From Podochytrium sp. JEL0797 (lineage: Eukaryota; Chytridiomycota; Chytridiomycetes; Chytridiales; Chytriomycetaceae), in NCBI GenBank assembly GCA_027596195.1, contig JADGJG010000002.1:62001-126000 (forward strand): 64,000 bases of DNA, given 5' to 3'. Both the position numbers and the translations under genes were made by a program. Below are positions 21,783-33,149 of the stretch, in pieces (positions within the stretch are counted from its first letter, which is position 1; every line of letters starts with the position of its first letter). The notes beneath the pieces were generated by a model. It was not told where the DNA came from. It ran no database searches and saw only the letters and a program-made list of their open reading frames with translations.

Positions 21783-23502
21783 ATGACCAAGTCTACCGCC
21801 GATTCATGGGTATTTAACTTGATATTGCAGTCTCCATTTCGATGGAGCATTCTACCCGCGATACTGATTCTTCATCTTGCGATTTCGCCAACCCAGAACG
21901 TCTGCCTCAACACCCCCCTTGAGAAGGAGGACCCCGCCATCTACGAACTGATCCAGAAGGAGAAGTGGAGACAGTTCTCTTGCCTCGAGTTGATTGCGTC
22001 AGAGGTTCGTGCGCTTTCACATTCATGATCGATCCAACGCCCTCGAATATCGGAATTGAACGTGCATGACAAACAGAACTTCACTTCCCAAGCCGTCATG
22101 GAGGCCAACGGATCCGCTTTGACCAACAAATACTCTGAAGGTATGGGAAAAGAGCTTGTTCAGATTAGAATGCTATCACAGAGAGTTCAACCACATTTTT
22201 CTTTTTTGATAAGGTCTCCCCGGCGCCAGATTCTACGGAGGCAACGAGCACATTGATGTTGTCGAGAACCTCTGCCGCACGCGTGCCCTCGCGGCGTTCC
22301 AGTTGAAGGACAATGAGTGGGGTGTCAACGTGCAGCCATACTCAGGAACCACGGCCAACTTTGCCGCCTTGACTGCCCTTTTGGCCCCCCACGACCGTAT
22401 TATGGGATTGGAGTTGGCTTCTGGTGGACAGTTGAGTATTCCCGCTCTCCCCGAAACCTTTCCCGAAAATGAATGTTGACCGATTCGCATTCCCCCAACC
22501 AGCTTGACCCACGGCCACCAAACCGCCAAAAAGAAGATCTCCTCGAGCGCCATCTACTTTGAATCCTTCCCCTACCAAGTCAACCAGGCCACCGGCCTCG
22601 TCGACTACGACAAACTCGAAGCCCAAGCCGACGCCTACCGCCCCAAGCTCATCATCTGCGGCGCCTCCGCGTACCCCCGAGACTGGGACTACGCGCGATT
22701 GAGAGCCATCGCCGACAAGAACGGCAGCTACCTCATGGCCGATATCGCTCACATTTCCGGTCTCGTTGCCACGGGCGAGCAATCCTCCCCCTTTGTCCAC
22801 TGCGACGTGGTCACCACCACCACGCACAAGACGTTGCGCGGCCCGCGCGCCGGGTTGGTGTTTTTCAAAAAGGGCGAGAAGGGAACGCGGTGTGGAGACT
22901 TGGAGGAGCGTTGCAACTTTGCCGTGTTCCCGTCGAACCAGGGTGGACCCCACAACAACACGATTGCGGCTGTGGCGGTGGCGTTGAAGCAGGTGGCTGA
23001 GCCTGGGTTCAAGTTGTATTCGCAGCAGGTGCGCAAGAATGCCAAGGCGATTGCGGACACGCTCGTGAAGCATGGGTACAAGCTTGCGAGTGGGGGTACC
23101 GACAACCACTTGGTGCTTTGGGACTTGCGTCCCATGGGTCTCAACGGCAACAAGATGGAGAAGATTTGTGACGCGTTGAACATCACTGTCAACAAGAACA
23201 GCATTGCGGGAGACAGCAGTGCGTTCGTGCCAGGAGGTGTGCGTGTGGGTACCGCGGCGTTGACGTCGAGAAGCATGAAGGAGGAGGACTTCGTGAAGGT
23301 GGCCGAGTTTTTGCACCAGGCGGCTCAGTTGGCGCTCAAGATTCAGGCGCAGTCTGGAAAGCTCGTCAAGGACTTTATTGTTGCCTTGGAGAGCAATGCG
23401 GAGGTCAAAGCTTTGAGAGTCCAGGTTGAGGCGTTTGCGCAACAGTTCCCCATGCCCGGATTCGACCCCCAGTCTGTCCCAGCGAGTGCCAGAACCCACT
23501 GA
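21783..23502 (+). CDS. SHM2: Serine hydroxymethyltransferase (cytosolic type)
   Basis: This PLP enzyme interconverts serine and glycine and charges tetrahydrofolate with a one-carbon unit. Exons 21783-21809, 21897-22004, 22077-22140, 22214-22430 and 22503-23502 join in phase to 471 aa. Hallmarks are SCLELIASE joined to [19 protein letters not shown] joined to [14 protein letters not shown], and GHLTHGHQT. The PLP-lysine block is [25 protein letters not shown] and [11 protein letters not shown] are also present. The spliced N-terminus is short without a targeting peptide, so I infer a cytosolic location. Intron 1 is 87 bp, in frame and stop-free, so retaining it would insert a hydrophobic segment. 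Confidence 0.95.
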
Positions 23503-23524
23503 ATGTTTTTGATATAATCCGAAA

Positions 23525-23530
23525 AATAAA
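23525..23530 (+). terminator. Poly(A) signal of SHMT
   Basis: AATAAA lies 22 bp after the SHMT stop codon. A mirrored signal for the convergent MAM33 gene is TTTATT at 23597-23602. Confidence 0.6.
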
Positions 23531-23620
23531 TGAATTCTTCTTTTGATTATTCGTTTCAAAAATGCTAACGTAAACAAAAAAAATGTTGATTGATTATTTA
23601 TTTGTTGAAACGCGCTCCAT

Positions 23621-24775
23621 TCACTTGGCAACCCACTCGCCAACTCTCTTGAGCCACTCCGTGTACTCGTTCTGCTCCTTGAAGTCAATGTACTGCGGGA
23701 TGAACTCGGAAAGAGCCTCATCGAAACCTCTCTCCTTCAAAAACTCGTGGAACTGGTCCTGGAGTCCCTCGTCCAAGTCCTGGAACACGGGACCACCGTA
23801 ACGGCCGTTGCGCTGCCAGTCAGCCTCAGCGCTCTGGTCCACCATGAGAGAAGAGTTGGGGTTGAAACGGACAGAGTCGATGAAGAAGGAGTTGTCCTGG
23901 ACGGTGGCTTGGAGCTCGAGGGCACCGTTGTCGCCAGCGCTGCTCTTCTTTTCGATGAGGATGGTCGCGTTCACGGCAAAGACTTCGTCTTGGTCCTGCG
24001 ATTGAAAGAAATTCAGCTTGCAAGATTCGAATGAAAAATGGGGCAAACTCACGCTCTCGGCTTCGTCAAACTCGGACTTATCGGCAATCGCGTCGGTGCT
24101 GAAAATGACGGAGATTTTCTCGTTGCCAAAGTTTCTGACAAGGGTGACTTCCTTCTCGCCGACCTTGTCTTCAATCTGTGAAGGAGGTTCAAAAGTCAGA
24201 ACAGCTTCGACAAAACCACGTGGCTTGAAATTCAGTTGTCGATTTCGGGCGTTCTGATCCAAACAGACCCGCGAAAGAACTGCTAGCTGATGGATCCGTT
24301 CGACACGATGCGTCCAGGTTGTCCATATGATCAATTCGCAGTTCGAATTCGCCCCCAAGCGAGGTCCTCAAGCGATGATGATCGATCAAAGGAAAAAAAG
24401 AAAACCAGGACTAGGCACACCTTGAAAACTCCCATGTCGTTGAAGGCCTTGATGAAGGAAGGCGTGGCACTCTCGATACTCTCCTTCTCGAACTTGAGCT
24501 CGGATTCGAGCTTGTGCGCAAGGTCGCGGTCACCTGCGAACATGTGAGTATTGGCCATGGATGGGGTCACTAAGGGACCAGCACATGAGGCATTCCACAC
24601 GGCGGGTGCTGGTCGATGCTCGCGCAACCCGGGACCCTGACTCACCAGCGCCGTGGCCTCGCGTGAAAGCGGCAGCAGAGAACTGTCTGGCAGCGATTGG
24701 AGACACGCGTGCAAAGGCAGTTGGGGCAGCGATGCGCGAGGCGGAAAGAGATGCGAGACGACGGAGTGCCAACAT
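23621..24775 (-). CDS. MAM33: Mitochondrial matrix acidic protein Mam33/p32 family
   Basis: Mam33 (p32/C1QBP) is a trimeric acidic matrix protein linked to mitochondrial translation. The N-terminus MLALRRLASLSASRIAAPTA is a classical presequence. After an intron ending at about 24543 comes GDRDLAHKLESELKFEKES, then IEDKVGEKEVTLVRNFGNE. The C-terminal half has the family's acidic strands and ends in the EYTEWLKRVGEWV helix. Three introns are visible (donors near 24646, 24423 and 24055). The start is the ATG at 24775. It is divergent from KGD2, another mitochondrial gene, across 343 bp. Confidence 0.9.
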
Positions 24776-25118
24776 GTTTTCGACGTGGTTTTGCGAAAAA
24801 GAAAATAAATAGCCACTCGATTTCGCACAAGGTCGATGCCTTTCCCGGTGTCCAATTGCTGATGATTACCCTTGTAAATCCAAACTCCGATTCGCGTCGC
24901 GTTTTTATCTCTTCTCTCATTCGTTTCTCAAGCCGCATGGATGGAAACCAGAAAAGAGAGGAAACCCAAATATACTCATTATCGATGTTATCGCGAATCC
25001 TGTGTATTAGGCAATACTTTTCTGTCTTTGTTCTCGGTTTGTGCTGTCGATTTCGGGAAAACGCGGGTTCCCATTCTGGCCTCGAAAAAGGGCAAAAAAA
25101 TCTCTATCCCAACCAACG
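24776..25118. promoter_or_regulatory. Divergent promoter region MAM33 / KGD2
   Basis: No gene is seen in these 343 bp. A CCAAT box lies at 24852-24856. CCAAT/HAP control of respiratory genes is well known in fungi; its use here is inference. Confidence 0.45.
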
Positions 25119-27359
25119 ATGCTGAAACAGGTCCTTAGAAGCGGAAGAGCCGGCCTTGTGTCTGCCGTGACTGCGAGAAACAGCTGTGCTGCGATGCCCG
25201 CTCGGTGCGTGTCTCCCTTTGCCGTTTTTGACGTGTGGACTGATCTTTTGTCTTTTCAGCGTGATGGCCATGCAAACCCGCTTCCTCAGTAAGTGTTCCA
25301 TCTTGAATATTTCTTGTTTGTGTATGGGATGTGCCTGGATCGTGTCGTACGGCTCCCAAACATGCTCCCTCTCGAGCCTCCTTATCACGTCAATTTTCGT
25401 CGATCAGACTTGGGCCGTCCAAATCAATCTTACTAAGCGTTTCCCCGTTTGCAGCTGAGAAACTCATCAAGACCCCGCCCATGGCCGATTCTATTACCGA
25501 AGGAACCCTGACGAAATGGCACAAATGTATGATCGCAGTATTCGCTAAATTTTCGGGCTTTTCGCTCATCCTCATACTGTGCGGTCTTGAACAGCCATCG
25601 GTGAATTCGTTGCCCGCGACGAACCCATCGCCACCATCGAAACCGACAAGGTGTGGTCGATTCTTGCGTTGATCAATTTGGTTTCTCATTGTTCTCGTTT
25701 GCCATCAGGTCGACGTGACCGTCAACTCTGCCGAGTCTGGAACCATTCTCGAATACTTTGCAAAAGAGGGAGACAACGTGTTGGTTGGATCCAACCTCTT
25801 CAAGGTTGATTTGGACGGCGTTGCTGGAGCTGCTGCTGCTGCCCCTGTTGCGGCGGCTGCTCCTCCCACTCCCGCTGCCGCTGCTCCCGTTGCTGCTGCC
25901 CCAGTCGCGGCCGCTTCTTCTGGACCAGGTGAGCTTGCTTTTTCGGATGGGAGGAACTCGTCAGAATGCTTACTTCGCGCGATTACAGTTGTTGAGAAGA
26001 TTGTGAAGACCCCCTCCCTCGCTGATTCTATTACTGAAGGAACTTTGACAAAGCTGCACAAGGGTATTGATGCCATTCTTTGACCTCCGCAAAACCGCGT
26101 TTTTCTTTTGGATCACCAACCCATTCATTTTATCCCAGCCGTCGGCGAATACGTTGCCCGCGACGAACCTATCGCCACCATTGAAACCGACAAGGTGGAT
26201 GTGACTGTGAACTCTGCCGAAGCCGGAATCATTATGGAGTGGTTTGCCAAGGAGGGAGAGACGATCGCGGTCGGAAGCAACTTGTTCAAGGTCAACACGA
26301 ACGGGGTTGCTGGGGCTCCTGCGGCACCTAAGGCTGCTGTCCCTGTGGCCGCTGCCCCCGTTGCTGCGGCTCCAAAAGCTGCCGCCGCGGCTCCTGCCCC
26401 TAAGGCCGCCGCCCCTGGTAATTCTCGCAAAAAGACTTTCATCTTTCCAACGGTCGACTGAATTTGCCTTTTTATTTCTGACAGTTACCCCTGTCGCTTC
26501 GATCCCAGTGCCCACCGGAGCCCGTCTCGAACGCCGCGTCAAGATGAACAGAATGCGCAAGACGATCGCGTCCCGGTTAAAGGAGTCCCAAAACACTGCT
26601 GCCGCCTTGACCACCTTCAACGAAATTGACATGAGGTACAAAAAAGTTTCCTCCCTTCCCTATTCGAAATTCTTTACTCATCGGAAATCACTTTCCCCCG
26701 CCAGTGCCCTCATGGAATTCCGCTCCAAATATAAGGACGCCGTGATGGACAAATACGGAGTCAAGATGGGCTTCATGGGTGCCTTCATCAAGGCCGCGTC
26801 GCTCGCGTTGAAGGAGATTCCCGAAGTCAACGCGCGCATGGAAGGCGATGAAGTCGTGTACTCTGACTTCGTTGACATTTCCGTCGCCGTGGCGACCCCG
26901 AAGGGACTCGTGACGCCCGCTGTGAGAAACTGCCAAAACATGAGCTTGTTGGCGATTGAGAAGGAGATGGCTGATTTGGGCAAGAAGGTTCGTTGGTCGA
27001 GCGATCCCCTCCCATGAAATCTGCGCGAAAACTCACCAATTTTTTTTCACATCAAGGCCAAGGCCAACCAAATCACCATCGAAGACCTCGCCGGTGGAAC
27101 CTTCACCATCTCGAACGGCGGTGTGTTTGGCTCCCTCATGGGAACCCCCATCATCAACCAACCGCAATCCGCGATCCTCGGCATGCACGCGACCAAGGAC
27201 CGCGCTGTCGTTGTGAACGGACAAGTGGTTGTGCGTCCCATGATGTACGTAGCGCTCACGTATGACCACAGATTGATTGATGGAAGAGAGGCTGTGACGT
27301 TCTTGGTGAGGTTGAAGGAGTTGATTGAGGACCCGAGAAGAATGTTGTTGGAGATTTAG
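25119..27359 (+). CDS. KGD2: 2-oxoglutarate dehydrogenase E2 (succinyltransferase) with two lipoyl domains
   Basis: This is the E2 core of the TCA-cycle 2-oxoglutarate dehydrogenase. The N-terminus ([20 protein letters not shown]) is a presequence. Two lipoyl domains follow, each with [21 protein letters not shown], (E)[15 protein letters not shown] and VDVTVNSAE, so both keep the lipoylated Lys. They are separated by Ala/Pro linkers. No peripheral subunit-binding domain is seen, as usual for E2o. The catalytic domain runs from [18 protein letters not shown] to [17 protein letters not shown], with the active-site His and Asp. There are about nine exons, and the intron after the [13 protein letters not shown] block sits at the same place in both lipoyl domains. 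Fungal Kgd2 normally has one lipoyl domain. The ATG is at 25119. Confidence 0.93.
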
Positions 27360-27584
27360 AATGGCTTGAGGGGTTTTTTCTTTGGTTTCTCATATTTGAT
27401 TTGTTTGGTGATTTGTGAGGAGTAATGAAGTACTCTTTTGATACGTTAGCATAACAAAAAAAGGGAAATGATATCAGACGCCACGTTTAAGCGACCTTGA
27501 ATATGGGTAGGCGCGGAAAATTTTTCAAAATCACCAACCTGCCAAAATAAATCGGTTTTAATCTCCTAATAATCAGAATTGAAG

Positions 27585-27704
27585 ATGTACCCAGCATCCT
27601 CCCTTCGCTTTGTCTTCCACACCGATCTCTGGGGCCCTTACTTTACGATGTTCATCTGGCTGCTTCCCGCTACTTCTCGAATGGAGCGATCCGATACGGC
27701 TTGA
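27585..27704 (+). pseudogene. Truncated 5' copy of the TLC-heme peroxidase gene
   Basis: The ATG at 27585 opens MYPASSLRFVFHTDLWGPYF, nearly identical to the intact start at 28266. After about 33 codons homology stops, and an in-frame TGA (27702-27704) follows. Only the first membrane helix is encoded. Confidence 0.88.
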
Positions 27705-27927
27705 CGACTATAAACGCGATAACAGTTGGCGTTCAGCAAAACTACTCGGATCCGCGCTATCTCCTTCCAAATTGTCTTGAAATGTGCCAAGTAATAGGTC
27801 TTATTTGGCCCTATTGCAAGCGCTATTGCAGTTTACTCACCACGAGTAAACTGGGTTGGGCTTCAAAAGTTTTGGGAGAGAATGTATCGCGAGGAGCAAT
27901 GAAATGCTTATCTCGTAAAATAGTACA

Positions 27928-28115
27928 CCGATCCTCGGCGTGCACGCGACCAAGGACCGCGCTGGCGTTATGAACGGACAAGTAGATGTGCGTCCCATGA
28001 TGTACATGGCGCTCACGTATGACCACAGATTGATTGATGGAAGAAAGGCTGTGACGTTCTTGGTGTGGTTGAAGGAGTTGATTGTGGACCCGAGGCGAAT
28101 GTTGTCGAGATTTAG
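27928..28115 (+). pseudogene. Decayed 3' copy of KGD2
   Basis: This copy matches KGD2 bases about 27173-27359. It still reads [20 protein letters not shown] but carries substitutions. A one-base loss just before the end puts the old GAGATTTAG stop out of frame. There is no start codon or upstream catalytic domain. Confidence 0.9.
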
Positions 28116-28265
28116 AGGAGCTGGGGTTTTTCACATCGGAATTGTGGGCTGGAAGGGGCCAAATTGTATCACAAAATCGACAATCTCGACTGGGCGGTCG
28201 CGGAAAAATTGTTGATAAATTTGCCAAAAAATCGGTTTTTAATCTCCCAAAATCAGCTTCGAACG

Positions 28266-30707
28266 ATGTATCCAACATCCTCCCTTCGATTCGTCTTCCA
28301 CACAGATCTCTGGGGCCCCTACTTCGCAATGTTCTTGTGGCTCCTTCCCGCTACTTGGGCCCTGTACCGCGTGGCCTTGGAAGTGACGAAGCGGGCTTGC
28401 CCGGATGTCAAGAAAAAGGACGCCTTCGCCCTCTACTTTGTCAACCTCGTACTGTCTACGAGTGCAAGCGTCTGCTTCATCCAAAACCTCGCGCCCGTGT
28501 ATTTTGGCAGCGCGTCCATCTTCCTTTACGCGAACGAGTTCTTTGCCGGCATCAACATTGTTGTGTGCTTGTACGCCGCAGAGATCATGATCCGAAATGA
28601 AATGCCAGTGTCCCTCTTGGTCCATCACGTTTCCTGCCTCATTGTCGCCTTGTGGGGAGTCCTGATGAGAAACGAGCCGCAAATGAAGCAGCTTGTCGTC
28701 ATGCTGTTGTTTGCGACGCTTGAGCAGCCGTGCCAGATTGGCATGATCTGTTACCGTGTTGGTAGCCCCGCGGTGCGAAAAGCGGGCCTTGCATTTGCGT
28801 TTGTGGCGTTTGCAATCACGCGTGCGGCCAACATTGCCATGGTGTTCTGGTTGGCGACTCAGGAGTGGCGGTTGTATGAAACTTCTTTTCAAGTTGTGTT
28901 CACGCTCTGGGTGATGTTGATTATATGGGCACAGTATATGACGTTGGTCATTTACTGGAGTTTGTTGAAGCGCGTTCGGAACCCGAAGGTTAGACGGGTT
29001 TCCCATTTTTCAAACCAAATGCTAATATCACCTTTATAGACTCGCTCTTCAGCCGGTATTGCAAAAGATACGGACGAATGGGTCGTGTCTGACGGCAACT
29101 CGGTGCCAATTCCAGTCGAGCAAATGGTCCAGCTCTCTACCGGTGAGCCATCACCCGAAGACCCACCCCACGCGGAGTCCCGCAAGAAGAATACCACAAG
29201 AAAGTCCTTCCAGTCTTTTGCCACTTTCGGTAGCGCCGGTGCCGCACTGCTTGCTTGCGTGTTGATGATCGTGTTCATCCCAAGCAAGGTCTCATACACC
29301 CCGTACCATCTCGACGGCTCCAACAACCATCCTACCTATCCGGCCTCTGGACAAGCCAACATCAGCTTCGCGAGTCTCCAAGATCCGATCCACCCTGCCA
29401 ACCTCCCATCCACCAAGGACGTCTGTTCGCGCGTTTTGAACCGCACGCTGTTCCCTCCTTCCTTTGACCCACAGAGCAGATCTCTGTTTGACGTCAGTTT
29501 TGGACAGTTTGTCAGTCACGACCTTACCCTGACCTCGACCAACAAGAGCGCATTGCCCATTTTTGTCGGTGCTACTCCGGAGGAAACGGCTTGGCCCTGG
29601 ATCGACAACAACGAGCAAACTGCCTGGTTGGATTTGAGCAACCTGTATGGAACCACGCCGGAAGCTCTCCAGTTTGTCCGCAACGCGAGTGACCCGTGCA
29701 AGCTCCGTGTCGACCCTTCCGGGAATCTGTTGTTTGAGAACGGTCAAGTGGTGACGGGAGACCAACGCGCTACCGAGAGTCCCTTCTTGCTTGGCTGGCA
29801 CACGCTGTTCACGAAGGAGCACAACTACGAATGTAACTTGCTTGCAACCGTGTTTCCAGAACTTACGGGCGACGCGTTGTTCTTCAAGGCGCGTGAGGCT
29901 ACGATTCTGATGTATCAGCGGATTGCTTTCTCCGATTACTTTACCGGATATACCGCGGCAGGTGGTCTCCGTTACGGTTTGACGGATCGTAACGTTGATT
30001 ATCTCGTCAACGAGAAGCAAGTCACCATCAACAACGAGTTTGACATTCTCTACCGCCTGCACACCATGATTCCAGATTCCATTAAAATCATTGCAAGCAA
30101 TGGGTCTTTGGTTGGCACGTATTCGATTGACCAGGTCTTCTACAACACCACGCTGTCGAACAAGTACGGCCTGGACGCGATGCTCCGAGGTGCCATGTCA
30201 ACAGTCTCAAACCAATACGGTCGGGGATATCCCGCCGCAATGACCACGGACCGGTTCAACCTCTGCCAAATCGACCTGCTGAGATCGCGTGAGCGAGGCC
30301 TCGTCACTTACAACACGGCACGCAGAGGGTATTCTCTACCACCCGTCACCGAATGGTCTCAAGTCACATCGATTCCGGTCATTCAAGAGTCTCTGAAGGA
30401 GTTGTACGCGTCGGTGGATGAGGTGGAAATGATGGTTGGGTCGTTCTTGGACCCTCTCGCCAAATACAACAGTTTCGGAGTGATTGGATTGCAAGTGATG
30501 ATGGAGCAAGTGTTACTGGTTGGGCGCTCTGACCGGTGGGGTATCTTGAATTTTGACGTTGCACCGAGGGATTTGGCGTGGCAGAACCAGTTGGTTCAGA
30601 GCACGTATGGTAGATCTTTGTATGATGTGATCAAGCAGCATTTGGGGGTCACATGCGTTGCGACGGATGTTTTGCGCGTCGGGGAAGGCCGTCTTGTTTG
30701 TGATTGA
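28266..30707 (+). CDS. TLC-domain protein fused to a fatty-acid-oxygenase-like heme peroxidase
   Basis: Two exons (28266-28988, 29040-30707) join in phase to 796 aa. The intron has a TGCTAATA branch-like site. Exon 1 is almost all membrane: about seven helices in residues 15-240, with the PVSLLVHHVSCLIVALWG block and layout of TLC domains (Lag1/TRAM/CLN8). A basic linker and one more helix (GSAGAALLACVLMIVF) follow, then an animal-type heme peroxidase domain. There FGQFVSHDLTL gives the distal Gln and His, GDQRATESP the catalytic Arg and heme-linking Glu, and HTLFTKEHN is typical. The proximal His lies in EFDILYRLHTMIPDS, with Tyr three residues before it as in cyclooxygenase and linoleate diol synthase. 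I infer an enzyme acting on membrane lipids. The alternative is two genes, with the first ending at 29039, but the second part has no well-placed ATG. Confidence 0.8.
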
Positions 30708-30746
30708 ATCCGACCTCCCCTTCAGTATATCTTTTTGTGATCGAAA

Positions 30747-30752
30747 AATAAA
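30747..30752 (+). terminator. Poly(A) signal of the TLC-peroxidase gene
   Basis: AATAAA lies 40 bp after the stop codon in an A-rich context. The large hairpin begins 37 bp further on. Confidence 0.5.
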
Positions 30753-30788
30753 AAATCGTATATCAATCGTTCGGACTACACGTTCTTC

Positions 30789-30929
30789 GCAAACTACCTG
30801 ACTTTCCTCGGATTCAACCCAGACTTCTCCACGAACTTCCGCTCCGAAAATAATCTGCCTTTCCTGTTTTTCGGCGCGGAAATTCGCGGAGAAGCCTGGG
30901 TTGAATCTGAGGAAAGTCAGATAGTTTGC
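30789..30929. repeat. Large near-perfect inverted repeat (63-nt arms, 15-nt loop)
   Basis: Arm 30789-30851 is complementary to arm 30867-30929 at about 90% of positions. Both arms contain TGACTTTCCTC, GATTCAACCCAG and CTTCTCC when read towards the loop. Most differences are transitions. A transcript from either strand would fold into one long hairpin. Confidence 0.93.
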
Positions 30930-31128
30930 AAATAACCTGGCTTAGTTGTCCGCTGGTGCCTGGGCAAGTTCTTGGGAGGCCACAATAAGCGCATTGACTG
31001 GCGATGAAGGAAATGGTCAGTGAAGGACAATTCCGGGGTGAAATCGTGAGGAGTATTCATGAATTTTTTTCTAATGCTTCCATGTAAATGGGGTGGCGGG
31101 TTCGGGGTTCTTAGGGGGAATCTGGGGA

Positions 31129-31145
31129 GGGGGGGGGGGGGGGGG
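31129..31145 (+). repeat. G17 homopolymer
   Basis: This is a run of 17 G in the spacer between the peroxidase and PP1 genes. Its length is likely variable or poorly determined. Confidence 0.9.
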
Positions 31146-31591
31146 TGTATGGTTCGAGGAAAAAGGTGATTATTTATTTCCTCCCAGATATATATACACA
31201 AGATAAGAATTATAAAGAAAGAACATCATAATGATGCAGAATGGTAAAGGAGAAACTTGTCACGACGACGATAAAGGCGGAGTAATTGCCCAGATGACTA
31301 ATTCGGGTGATCACTTTTCCTCACAGGTTCAGTTCCGGTTCGAATAGCTTTGAATGTGTTCTTCGAGACTGCGTATTTGGCTTCTCACCCTGAACTTTAA
31401 TTTTGAATATCGGCGGAAATTGAAATTGGACTCATACAATATTGTTTCGATTGGAGACAGGAGTGGACAGGGTCGGAAGGGTAATAAATGGTATGCGTTG
31501 TCGGCGGAGATGTTTATTTATTGGAACTTCACGGGAATTTTATAAACTGTCCTAAAGTTTTAGAGAATGTGGGTCGATGGCAGCAGCTAGT
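31146..31591. other. Spacer without a supported gene
   Basis: I see no coding sequence here beyond chance frames. The right end presumably holds the PP1 3' untranslated region. Confidence 0.4.
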
Positions 31592-32964
<1,373 letters not shown>

Positions 32965-33149
32965 ATTCGAGACGGCGGCGCAAAAGAGAGCTGGCGCAAA
33001 GTTGCAGATTGGCGGTTGAAAAAAAAGATGGAATGCGCGCGCGTAAATCTTTCTCTGATTTGAGAAGGAAGGGCGAATTTGAAAGAAAAAACTGCGTGTT
33101 GGAGAACTAACTTTTTTTCGCGAAAAACAAGCACCTTGCACGCCATCAA

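Larger units (their letters stand above)
27360..28265. repeat. Tandemly duplicated junction between KGD2 and the next gene
   Basis: This spacer holds a tandem copy of the KGD2-to-next-gene junction. The order is: KGD2 stop, promoter copy 1 (about 27490-27584), truncated start of the downstream gene (27585-27704), unexplained DNA (27705-27927), a decayed KGD2 3' end (27928-28115), promoter copy 2 (about 28180-28265), then the intact gene. Shared promoter words are GCGGAAAA, TGCCAAAA, ATCGGTTTT and TAATCTCC. Confidence 0.85.

Noticed and set aside
22342..23721. A 459-codon open frame on minus opposite SHMT
   Set aside because: It mirrors the biased codons of SHMT, has an Arg/Gly/His-rich composition and no family features, and runs into the convergent MAM33 end.
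27690..27730. Possible similarity of the truncated TLC-gene copy to the peroxidase RYGLT region
   Set aside because: Only about 21 of 32 bases agree over a short span and the flanks do not match. This is too weak to claim an internal deletion copy.
28239..29006. A 255-codon minus-strand frame opposite the TLC domain
   Set aside because: It is a codon-bias shadow of exon 1, rich in His, Arg and Gln, without a plausible fold.
31330..31350. GGTTCGAAT that resembles a tRNA T-arm
   Set aside because: No acceptor stem, anticodon arm or A/B box pair can be built around it.
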